DNA from: Siphlonurus alternatus
Lineage: Eukaryota > Arthropoda > Insecta > Ephemeroptera > Siphlonuridae
NCBI GenBank assembly: GCA_949825025.1
Contig: OX463781.1
Coordinates: 33,803,221 to 33,867,220, forward strand
Length of the DNA: 64,000 nt
Reading direction: 5' to 3'
The notes beneath the pieces are model-generated. The model made no database searches and was not told where the DNA came from. It worked only from the letters and a program-made list of their open reading frames with translations. Numbering within the stretch: position 1 is the first letter of the stretch; every line of letters begins with the position of its first letter. The position numbers and the translations under genes are program-made. Below, in pieces: positions 49,638 through 60,809 of the stretch.

Positions 49638-50492
49638 TCTCACGTACTCTATAGCTTTCCTATGTGCACCAAAACACAGCAACTACGAGTATAGAGATGA
49701 ACTGATTAATCTTAAATCCAAACATTATGATTCACTCTTACAATACAAATTTCTCAATACTTTTTTTCTTGTTAAAAATACTTTGATGAACTCCTTCCAC
49801 GACGACCATATTGGAAATTTCAGATGAATACGCAAAATACTGTAGCGCGAAATTTGAATAAGCAATTTAGAAAATTAAAAATCAATAAAATCAATGTTAA
49901 TTGAGTCTTTAAATAGTTTAAAATACTTCGAAGCTTAAATTTGCAAATTTTCTTTCTTTATCTCATTAATTAAGCATTGAAATGACTTTTTGCGAAAAAA
50001 GAGCAAATCAGCTGACTAGCAGACGACAATTTAGGAATTTAGCAGACGACAGTGGCAAAAATGTTTTTGTGTTGATTTTCATTTTTACCGTATCATATTC
50101 CTGGATGATCTCTCACCAGTAAATCTATATAAAGAAATAAAATTGTAATTTTACTATATACAGGTAGTATATTTATTTCATTATAATGATTAAGCATGGT
50201 TGAATTAATAAATTAAACTTGCAGTCTCAATGCTTTTGGGAGTATATAGTGTCACTGCGATGTAACACCAAGGATTTTCTAGTATAGAAAATCCTTGTGT
50301 AACACTGATACCTCCACTGAAATGTTTATGTGTAATTTTTTTGCCGCACTGGTATCATACATGTTCCTGGCTCTGAGAAAACCCGAGATCCTATTTTCAT
50401 CTGTGATGATAACTTATAGTTGCCCTGTGAATGTACTGTGGATATATATTAAATACCAGCTTATAAGTTACAGTACATGTAATTCATATTAC

Positions 50493-50544
<52 letters not shown>

Positions 50545-50551
50545 TCTGCAG
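49638..50551. other. divergent promoter region NAA30/COA6
   Basis: About 0.9 kb separates the two start codons. It holds a 13-bp perfect stem with a 3-nt loop at 50269-50297 (CAAGGATTTTCTA, loop GTA) and a (TA)n tract at 50496-50541 that ends 10 bp before the acceptor of the COA6 coding exon. No clear TATA or CpG cluster is seen. Confidence 0.4.
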
Positions 50552-50561
50552 ATTCGCCATC

Positions 50562-50950
50562 ATGTCGTTCCCGGACAAGGAAGAGCGGAGCAAGTGCTGG
50601 GACTCAAGGGACAGATACTGGGCGTGTCTTGATGAGGCAGAGAAAAAGGGAACCAAACCCGAGGCGTGTCAGGACCTGCAGAAGCTGTACAACACAAGCT
50701 GTCCAGCACAATGGGTGAATTTAATTATAATAAATATTGCATCATCTATTGATAAGTCTTTTATTGTAGACTATATCAGCATTCATTGCATGCTGCCTGT
50801 AATTTTAAGTATTTATAGGATTGCAATATATGTTTATATATTTGAAAATATTTCCTTTCACAGGTTAAACACTTTGACCGTAAAAGAAAATACCAGCAGT
50901 TTAAAGACAAGATGGAAAAAGAAGGATATGACCCTCTGAAGGAAAAATAG
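50562..50950 (+). CDS. COA6: cytochrome c oxidase assembly factor 6
   Basis: Two exons, 50562-50714 and 50864-50950, join in phase 0 to give 79 residues. The sequence MSFPDKEERSKCWDSRDRYW and the spaced cysteines CX9C and CX10C (CWDSRDRYWAC, CQDLQKLYNTSC) define the COA6 CHCH-type fold, followed by a basic tail VKHFDRKRKYQQFKDKM. COA6 works in the mitochondrial intermembrane space in copper delivery to COX2. Length is normal for the family. The coding exon opens ten bases after an acceptor at 50550-50551, so a non-coding first exon upstream is likely. The 149-bp intron is short for this locus. Confidence 0.93.
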
Positions 50951-53900
50951 CAGACATTTATGATAGTTTTCATAGACTTCGTGAACACAAGTGGTGAAAG
51001 TGAAGATACAGCAAGGAGAGACTGCATGAAGTGTATGTGGAACTTTAGGAACAATATCAATTAGTGATTAAAAAGATGCAGATTTGAAATTTTGAGATAG
51101 TAAAATTTAAATAATATTCTTTCTCAGGGTCAGGTAAAAACTGTCAGTAAGAAAACTATGCTGTACGGTGATAACGTCATTAAAATTTCTGAATTAACTA
51201 TAATTTGAATCTGTGATATTAATACTTTTCCATCAGCTTTAATTTTTATTTGAATTCAAAGGCCTGCATGCAAGCTGGTTGTGATTTAATCAGAGGTGTA
51301 CATACACTAGAGTACCTGAACCATTTCAGGTACTCTAGTGTACAGCAGCTCCATGCAACTATCACAGAACATGCTTAACCAAGCTCACATCAACTGTTAC
51401 ATAACTTTTGTTTAATACAATTAACTGGAAAAAGGACCCTACAATTTCAATCAATATGGGTGCTGGAAAAATGTAAACTCTTAAATCAAGGTTCAATATT
51501 TTTATATACTTAGATTTTGTATTTCTTTTAACTCCTGTACAAACCAACTGCAAAATGTAAAAGTTCCACTTCTACTTTTCAGAACTCTTGTCATTAATAA
51601 CTATTAAATACTATAAAATGCACCACACAGAGCATAAAATACCCACAGTATAATAGTCCTTGGTGTCTTTACTTTTACCACTGGTGATTAATTAACTATA
51701 TAGTGTGATTTTTTTTTTTATGTTAAAAAAATTGCTGATATATTTGTATGGTTTCTACTTTGAGAAATTGCTTTGATGTTTTGGGGCTTTTTATAAAAGC
51801 TCTTTTTCTTAGCAATTAAGTTTCCTCGGTAACTGTGCTGAATATTTTTATAGTGCCTTTGTGATATGCAGTATATTATATTATTTGTTAACAGTTATTT
51901 GATAACTTAAAATTGCCAATAATCTTTTACTGTTTTGCAATTCATGATAAAACTCTTTCAAAATAGCATAAAGCATAAATTTATAAAAATTTCATTCATT
52001 ATTATAATAATATTATGCTGGAATGTTTTATTTAAAATTCCAAACACATTGAATTAAGCAGATATCAGCATTTCCCCCCTCTTTTTATTTGAAGAAAATA
52101 TTGATGAGTTTTATAATAATCACATGTGGAGATACACTCTAATTTAGAGTTATATATATGTAACATTTTTGTCTGTTAAACATAATTAAGTTTGTTCATT
52201 AAAGTAATATTATTAACGATACCTCTAGATTATATTATTTAATTACTTTTATTAGAGACTAATGTCCGCTGTGTAGGAGCAGCTGACTCTATTAGAGACA
52301 AAACAACGCCCTTCAGTTATTTACTTCAGTATAATAATTACACTGTACAATAATGTTCTGACAAAATATATGGGGGGGGGGGGGGAAACTCTTAACAACA
52401 GGCTATGATAATATATTATGTATATTAATATTTTATTAAAAAAAGGTTACAAATAGTTATTTTTAAAGAGAGTTAGGCACAGAAAATAATTCCTATGACA
52501 ACATCTGAAGGCAATTATTAAAGTGTGTTAATTCAATATACCTGCATATAATTGACACATTTATCACAGCATAAAAATGGGAATGTTTCCAATACATTTT
52601 ACTTCCAATAAAAGAACACACAAAGTTTTATCACCAATGAGTGAAAAGAAATTTGTTACCTTTTATAATATACATGTTACCTTCATATATATAGCTACTA
52701 AAAAGCAAAGTTCCTATCTAATCTATTGATTGGCATATATGCTTGCTAATGTCAGAGCTACAAATGTTTTTTAAATTAGCAAAAAAATAATAATAAATAA
52801 TTAGGCATTTTCATTGACTGCACTTGGTTGTTAGATTTAATTCTTACAGTGTATGGCAATCACAATTAGATTAGTTGGCTCAAAATGCATTGCAGCATAA
52901 AGATGACAAATTTAAAAGACAATAAAAATTTATATACAATTACTGTTCTACAACTACTACATATAATTTTTTTTTCCTTTTTTTAACTACAAAAGAATTA
53001 TCCAAGTGTCTAAAAAATGTTTGTAAAGTTTATTATTGCACAAATAAGTGTCAGTCAATATATTAAAAGTTGAAAGCCAAGATCTGCACCGATGGCGGCT
53101 CCAGGCAGGCTCACGCCTAGACCCTTCAGCACTCACCGTCACGACCTTCTTACTCACCGGGTCTTCTTAGCAAGCAGCCAAAGCTACCTGCCTTTTACCA
53201 CCGGTGACTCGGTATAGACAGGACAGTTTAGCACCATCCATTTTCAAGGCTAGTTACACCAAAGTAACATAATGTAACAATGCCAGATCTTGCGTGAAAA
53301 TTACAAGTTAAAGTTACAATTATAAGTTTATGGGTAATGCAATATGTACGATCCCAATTAATAATTAAAAATTCATTAAACGTTATATAATAATATATCT
53401 AAAAATATATGTTCTTCTTTTAAAGCTGAATTATACCGTACACCTAATTTTAGTCTGCCAGTGTAAATTATATAGTTCAAAAAGTTATTGGTTGTTTGAT
53501 ATAAGTACCTGATTTTATACCTTTTGTGGCTTTTAGCTGCACTAAGAAAGTCTTTAAAACATGCTTCGGCCTCTATGGACATAACTCTAGAATTAAAATG
53601 AACCACACCTAAAAATCAACTGTATTACAATGAGATATATACTTAATATTTATATCCATGCACCTTGAATTATGTTGTAGTGAAAATATTTTGCTTACAA
53701 CTTAAATAATAATTAATACACAAGGATTATTCATAATAATTAAATATCATAATGTATAAGTCTACGTAGATATAAAGTAATTATTTTCCATGTTTTGTTT
53801 TAAGAAATTGCAAGCTGGATATATTATATGCTTATCATATGAACACTTTTTTTTATCTTAAAGCTCTTAGCAATCCTGCATTCGTAGCTATACGATCAGC

Positions 53901-55156
53901 CAAATACAATTTTGAGCAAGTTAAAGGACACAAAGCTTTGCCTGAATCATACGCATGTCTGCTTTTGAAGACCAAATTACATTATTGGTGATAATGCTTA
54001 GAGCCACAGTCAATACAAAACATGTATAATAGCTGCACATTTTAGCAATTGGGAAAAAAATCCATAAGTGTTAATATTAAAGGAGATAATTTTCATCCTG
54101 CGTTGTAATTATTCACTTTTAAGAAAGGTTAAATTCTTCAGCAACTGAGAGTAACTTAGGTAAACTCAGCAAAGCAAAAGCTAGGCTAAATACTATTAAG
54201 TTTTACTGTAGATAAGGCACATGATAATAAAATAGCAGCATTTATCAGCTGCCAAGAATAAATTGGTGGACACAATAAAAAAATTACGTCTAACAACTAC
54301 TATTACTATCTTCTAGAGAATTCAGAAACAGCTCAAAAGAATCTGTTACATCTGTGATGATTGCCAACAAGATGCAGTTTTGATTCAATTTAAAGGGATG
54401 TCAGTAATGACAGTAATATGATGCATGATAAACTCAATAAAACTCAAAATAGGGATAACATTGTCCCAAGGTCCTGTACATAAATTCAAATATATAATAT
54501 TATATGTATAAATTACCTACCTATATCATTAATAGCTGTATTTAAAAAAAGCTATGTGATAAAATAATTTACTCTGCTGTATAAACCAGTCTAGCCTCGT
54601 GAACAGACTCAAGTATCTGCTACAGTACTCAAATAATTAACAACTTTGCTAGATCATCTCTCTGTCAACTAAGACAAATTTTTCAGAGTATTGTAAGGTT
54701 TGGAAACATCTTGTTCCTGCTACATATGCAACCAGCTCGCTATTAATGCTAGATAAGTTGCCTAACCTCAAGGCAAGTTGGGCCAGCAGTCTTGTTCAAG
54801 AATACCAATTTGAAATTAAAGATGCCTATCCACAAAGAATTCAGAATCCTATTTTTTTTTTTTTTTTTTTTTTTTAGCAACAGGGCTGAATAAAAGGCTA
54901 CACAAAAGATGATACCTATGATAAAACAGGTAAATCAAATATTGCAAACATTGAAACTTTATGACAGAAAGAACTACTTAAAATGGTAAGTTCATTATGT
55001 CACTAGGATACCTAGAGTCTGCCTGTTTATTACATGCTCTGCTAGATATCCCAGTGATATCATGAACTTGCACCATTCTCTTCACTTCCTCAGTCACCGC
55101 ATGCATTCCCTCAGTAAACTTACTGATAAATGTTTTAATTAGCCTGTTCAGCGGGC
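50951..55156. other. convergent intergenic region between COA6 and SLC38A9
   Basis: Holds an 18-bp perfect stem with a 4-nt loop at 51303-51342, a poly-G run near 52373-52385, a GC-richer island at about 53060-53245 with a short minus-strand frame, and poly-T at about 54852-54875. A TTTATT at 55026-55031 gives AATAAA for SLC38A9, 126 bp past its stop. No full gene is supported. Confidence 0.45.
53167..53241 (-). other. candidate small ORF (24 residues)
   Basis: In a GC-richer island within AT-rich DNA, a minus-strand ATG in good context (AAAATGG) opens a 24-codon frame, MDGAKLSCLYRVTGGKRQVA plus LAAC, closed by TAA. AATAAA on the same strand lies at 53034-53029. Donor-like GTGAGT motifs follow the stop. 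It could be a small peptide gene, a non-coding exon or chance; no family is recognised. Confidence 0.2.
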
Positions 55157-58100
55157 TCACGTCTCATTGACGAAGAACTGTGCTACGAGGTTGATGCCTC
55201 CGATGAAGGGGATCGCTGTGTGCAGCACCACCTGTGGGAGGGTAAGGCGGCCTGCACGGTGCAATGAGGCCATGTGCAGAAGGCAGGGCAGCGAGAAGAC
55301 GTAAACCATTCCAGAGATAGCTCCCGTGAACCTGAGGCAGAGAGCAGTTGATTAGCAGAGCTTGAGGACAGAGGTCGATACAATTAGAATCTTGTCTTTA
55401 AGGGAGAGTCAATAGCACACAGGACAAAATGCATGGGGCTTGTGCCCCCCTCCACTTTCCTTGGAACATTTCCAAATCAGTTTGAGTTTGATTAATGTGA
55501 ACTGCAATAAGTCATTCAAATTGTCTTGAACGAAAATATAAAACTTAAAAGTACTATAATTTACAAGACAGTTTTAACATGCTATGGTGTCTTTGATGGT
55601 AACTCTTTCTTGCATTTTTTCTGTTACTGTGTGGACTGTCTTACCTGATGATGGTTCCAATGCGTGGCAGGAAGATTGCAAAGAGCACGCAGGTAGTGAT
55701 AATAATGACATTGAGGGCGAGGGTGGGGGCGCGCGCTTGCAGAGCCCCTGGGGAGAGCCGTAGGGCAGCAAACACTTGCACACGCAGCATGTACGAGATG
55801 AGCGGGAACACCGTGACCAGCTGGAACAGCAGGAACAGTCGCGCAGCCACCGCCAGAGGGTCCCACCCTGGGAAGTTGTTCAGGATGTTCTGAAAAATAA
55901 GATGAAGCTTGATGAGATCATTGAACTAACTCTTTGAACCTGTGAGCCTGATGTCTTTTCAGGTTTTTCAGAATACAGAAACTAGAGTTTAATTTATCAT
56001 TAGAAAAAATTTGAAATTCGTTAAAGATTATCACTACTTACAAAATATTGATTTTTGCTATGGAAAATGAGCATAATTAACTAAAAAAAAAGTTAAGTAA
56101 CAAAAGAGAAAAAGGGAAAAAAAATATATTTATACTGTATCAGCAATATTTTTTTTTATATGCATTGTCATTTAAAATTGGAAATTATTCAAATTATATA
56201 AGCCTAAACAATTACAAATGATGGTGTCTGATGCCGATCAGACATTTACTTAGAGAACATTCATTAAATTTGCATGAAACACGAACAAATATGAGAGGAA
56301 ATAAAGTAAAATTTTAAAAATACAAAGTTAGTTACAAATAGTGAGACATGCATTGGTGCAGCGTATGAATGCTGTCCCAGCTCTTTTTTAATAAGACTAT
56401 TTTATATAATTTTTTAATATAATTATTATTTCACCATTAAAACAATACTCAGAAAATACTAAATGAGATGGATGAGACGGCACACAACTCACGTCTTCAA
56501 TGCAGGACTTGGCCAGGGGGAAGGTGACGTAGAACAGCATTCCGATAGTGACGTAGGTCATGGTCACCAACAGGTAAGCAATCGACAAGTCCCGACCCTG
56601 CAGCAAGGAATACAACAATGGGGTACTGACCAAAAAAAAAGTTGCAAGTTTTTGTCAATATTTCAAAAGGCACGAGAATTTCATGTAGAACAAGCCTTAT
56701 TACAGCATTCTACGACAATTTCCTGATTTTATATGAATTTTTAAAACCTCTCAAAAATGACGTCATAGCATTGAATCTTAAATGGGAAAATATATCAGTT
56801 AACATTGCCAAATCCCATACTTAATATTGAAATGTAACCAAAACTTCATTTGCGAGGTTTTTTGGTGCTAGAATTACGATAATTAAGGTTTAAAATTCCT
56901 ACCTCAATAACTTTTCATTTTAGCAATGTTAACTGATGCATTTTCCCATTTAAGATTCAATGCTATGACGTCATCAAAAAAAGTTTTAAAAATTCATATA
57001 AAATCAGCAAATTGTCGTAGAAAGCTCTAATAGGGCTCGTTCTTCATAGAATTCACAGTACTTTTGATTAGTATTGCTAACTCAAATACCGGTCAGTACC
57101 CCATTACAATTTTTGTAAAAAGCATGCTAAGTTGGATTCAAATTTTATTGAAAGAGGAATATGAAAATAATTGCAATACAAATAAATATCACTCTGAGAG
57201 AAAACACATTGATGTAATCAAGTGATAAAAAAAGTTTGTTGAGAACAAATTCAACTACAGCTATTTGCTCGGACATTGTTATTATACATCATGCTCTTCT
57301 AGAAAATTACAGGAAATAGTTACTGCTACTCACGTTGTGCTGCGGGTTTTTGTTGTTACGCATGATGGTGATGACAATGTTGTGGATGAAGAAGGAGAGA
57401 GCAAGCATGCCAGAGAGGGCAGGGAACGAGGGGAGGAAGGTGGGGGTATAGGCAGGGGTGCCTGGCGTCCAGGGGTCCGCGTTGAGGCCCCACGACCACC
57501 CTTTCAGTGACACAAACACCACTAGGTAGAGCACGGAGAGCGTTCCTGCACAATAGTTAGCACAAACATGATTAAAATAGCAATTAACCTAGAGAATAGA
57601 GTAAAATTAATGATTGATTTTATGTTGCAATAAAAATAAGTAAGGTAAATCCACTTTTGAAACAATGATCTTTGGAACAAACTGGATGTACTTCATATTA
57701 TTGATAGCAACTACTTGGTATAATAATTGTATGCACATTTGTAATTGAGTTGATGTCGGCGATGATCAAATTTCAGTTTGAATACTTTTTTCTAGAAAGA
57801 GCTGGAATATTTGTCAGTGTTTTGCAGTAAAATATTAACATTATATTGCATCACATACAATTTGTAATAAATATATGAATATACGAACATCACCAAAAAT
57901 GCAACAACAAAAGACACCTGTGTTTCATACGCAGTCTGGTTTGTGCTCACCCAGAGAGTTGAATTTAGTGAAGAAGTCAGCTGAGCGGCAGCACATGAGT
58001 GGTCCCAGCAGCGGCACTAGCACCAGCGGTACAGTCGTGTTCATGCCCCACAGTCGGTGGTACAGTTCGTCTGCCGCAGACTCCTCTCCCAGGCTGAAGT

Positions 58101-59620
58101 TGCCGGGATCAGGGGGCAGGTGGGGGCACAACACTGAAAGACAAGCAAAGGTCAGAATAGGTTGCAAGACTGCAGTCTACTAACATTATTTTATTCCTTA
58201 AGTGAAGAAAAGGGTACAATATGTTATTTTACTCTCATTCTTACGAATTATATTTTTGTAAGTCCATTAACTATTTAAGAAATAAATGAATTGACATTTC
58301 AGTTTCTGATGTCACCAGAGTCAAAATGAAGTCACAAAATGTTAACAATCAATTCAGTATAATACATATAATTATATATTAAAAAGTTTAATTCCAGAAC
58401 TTGGAAAGAGCTAATAAAAATATAGACCACAGTACCCGGTACATAAGTTTTTATTCTCATATATGAAATAAGAAAAATGCAAAAGTCATCAAGGTTCGGG
58501 CGTCCAGTTTTTTCTACGACGAGACACTCACCAGCAGGCTGACTTGTGTTACCCAGGGCTGCTTCAGCAAGCTTGCCGGTGTAGCGAGCTGCAATGTAGA
58601 AAAATGTCAGTGTATGCTTGAGGGAGCTCACAAAAATTTATGTAAAAATTTCAACTGTTTCTATTTATTAATTGATTAACTTTATTTTACTTTTATTGAT
58701 TTTTTACCCAAGACAAAACCATTGAAAATTTTAGCATGATTTATGCAGGTTAAAATTTGTGCTATCTGCATTCTAAAGCCTGACCCACATCTGATAAAAT
58801 AAAGTATGTTAAGTACTGAAATTTAAAAATCATTCGAATATATTTTTTTTGTATAGAGGTAAGGAGAACACATTCAAAGAGTTCAAGCATCAAAAGAGGC
58901 CCTTTGTCACTCACAGTAGAAGTAGTCTACAGAGAAGTACAGGAAGTTTGACATGAGCACCCAGTACACGATGTTAGCACCAAGAAGCACCACTAGCGAG
59001 AACACCTTGGCAGCCAGCTCTGCCGGCCAGCCCAGCAGTTTGCGAGCCAGGTCTGCAACCTCCCCATGGACCGTGCCTGCAAGGAGTCAGAATTCAGGAC
59101 ATGTCACATGACTAGAGAACTGTTATCATTACGTAATGACACAAGGGAAAAAATACAACACAAAATGAACAAAGCAAAATAATACAAAAGGAAAAGTTAT
59201 ATTGTACTGGCTATTATTGCAAAACAATGGAGTATCGACCTCAATTTTTTTTTTTTATTGCAGAAATGGATAGAGGGTGCAAAGTTCTGCTACCTTGATT
59301 TTTTTTCAGATTTTTTTTTGAAACCGGGAACTATTTTTAAAAAATTATTGTCAAAAGTCTCTTTTGTGACGTCACGAGGCGGCAAGTCCTATCTCTTTCT
59401 CAAGGAGCGGTGTCTTGTGACGTCATGAAAAGGAAATTCAATAATTTTTTAAAAATAGTTCCCGGTCCCTAAAAAATCTGAAAAAAAAATCAGGGTAGCA
59501 TAACTTTGCACCCTCTATACATTTCTGCAATAAAAAATTGAAGTTGATACTCCATTATTTATAACAATTGCAATTATACCTTAATTTTTTCATTTCATTT
59601 CATTTCATTTCATTTCATTT

Positions 59621-59651
<31 letters not shown>

Positions 59652-60062
59652 CACAAATAAAAATTGTGCTAAATACACTAACTAAGATTTTTCAAATTTT
59701 ATTTATTTAACAAGCATCATGCAAGACCATCTAAAAAGAATTAAAAATAAAGTTTTTATTTTAGTTTAAAAACAGTTTCCAACGCGGAAAAATGAGGAAG
59801 AAGTGTTCTTTTTTTTTAATAATAAACTAAATAATAATAAAAAAAATCATTCATTTCTACAGTCAAAATTTTGACGCCAGTGACGCTGCTCAGCGGTGTC
59901 ATACCATGGTCTTGGTTAACGCGCAGGATGCGCCAGGTGGTGTAGAGACAGAGGGCGCTCATGCCCACCATCAACAGCAGTCCTCCAGCCAACCCCGCTC
60001 GCTCCACGCCCCATGGCATGGAGAGCAGCGACGACCCCATGATGGTGTTCCATATCGCGAAA
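55157..60062 (-). CDS. SLC38A9: lysosomal amino-acid transporter/arginine sensor SLC38A9, 5' end missing
   Basis: Eight minus-strand exons join in phase: 60062-59905, 59076-58915, 58588-58532, 58133-57951, 57545-57334, 56597-56493, 55889-55645 and 55331-55157, giving about 432 residues. The first starts in phase 2 at TM1 (FAIWNTIMGSSLLSMPWGVE), the family hallmark. Further marks are GANIVYWVLMSNFLY, SADFFTKFNSLGTLSVLYL, LSFFIHNIVITIMRNNK, GRDLSIAYLLVTMTY and RLFLLFQLVTVFPLISYMLRVQ. All eleven membrane spans seem present. The luminal loop has three N-glycosylation sequons (NTS, NFS, NTT). SLC38A9 moves amino acids out of lysosomes and reports arginine to mTORC1 through Rag GTPases. The cytosolic N-terminal tail that contacts Rag-Ragulator is missing; its exon or exons must lie upstream of 60062. 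AATAAA lies 126 bp after the stop. Confidence 0.92.
56617..57105. mobile_element. MITE (489 bp) with AATGGRGTAYYGACC ends
   Basis: Terminal AATGGGGTACTGACC is matched by GGTCAGTACCCCATT. Long imperfect inner repeats follow (TTGTCGTAGAA, AAAATTCATATAAAATC, ATGACGTCATAGCATTGAAT, GGGAAAATATATCAGTTAAC). It lies in a SLC38A9 intron. The target duplication is unclear. The ends match those of the element at 59227-59557. Confidence 0.75.
59227..59557. mobile_element. MITE, copy B of the GCAGAAATG-core family (331 bp)
   Basis: Ends AATGGAGTATCGACC / complement, then subterminal TTGCAGAAATGGATAGAGGG and GCTACCTTGATTTTTT mirrored on the right (AGGGTAGCATAACTTTGCAC, ACATTTCTGCAA). The centre holds two TGACGTCA-like sites (GTGACGTCACGAGG, GTGACGTCATGAA). 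It lies in a SLC38A9 intron. The core matches the element at 28829-29172; the outer ends match the element at 56617-57105. Confidence 0.78.
59591..59651. repeat. (CATTT)7 followed by poly-T
   Basis: Seven perfect CATTT units (59591-59625) run into about 26 T. It lies in a SLC38A9 intron just beyond the MITE at 59227-59557. Confidence 0.9.
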
Positions 60063-60809
60063 CTGGCGACAGAGCGACACAACAAATGTTATTTACACTG
60101 CTATGTTGCTGCGTCACAATTGACAACCTGTAAAACTTACTTTCATTACGACAATAATAAAAAAAAAAAAGAGATTTAAAAAATTATGTGGCTGTGACAT
60201 GTGATTATATTAATATTAAAATTTAAGACAGTACATAATATAATTATGAAAACTTAAAAAAAAAAAATTACATTAAATTTTCAAGCTCATTTTTTATTTG
60301 TTTTGAATTCTGAATTAATTAGTACACTGTAGATCAGAATAAAAAAACTTCTGCCCCCTATTTACTGTATAATATATATTATATAATGCAGATAATTATA
60401 TAATACAATAATATGCGTATATATTATAATAAACGTATTGTATAGATCCTTGTTAGTTTAAACGATTAGAAAATCAAAGTTATGTTATTATTACGATCTC
60501 TCTCACATAATTGCTGATGATGCATATTATGGTGCTATTATTTTTATATCTGAATACTTTATTTACGCCATTAGTACTGTAAATATATTATAAAATATAG
60601 TTATATTAATTTATTTAAAAACTAGTTCCTGGGTTTGAAAAGTAGAAGGAAATAACTTTGTAATAATTAATTAAGATGCATTCAAAATTTAATTACAAGA
60701 CGTGCATTACTTATAAAAAACAATAATATACATGTATATAATAGGTGATATATAGGAGACGTAGAAAATAGTTTGGGAATTATTATTATAGCTCCACTGC
60801 GATTAGTGG
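60063..60809. other. AT-rich region upstream of the first visible SLC38A9 exon
   Basis: Intron sequence of SLC38A9, since the exon ending at 60062 begins in phase 2. I see no exon, element or frame here. Confidence 0.45.

Noticed and set aside
59227..59557. TGACGTCA-like sites as SLC38A9 regulatory elements
   Set aside because: They belong to a MITE core in an intron; nothing ties them to this gene.
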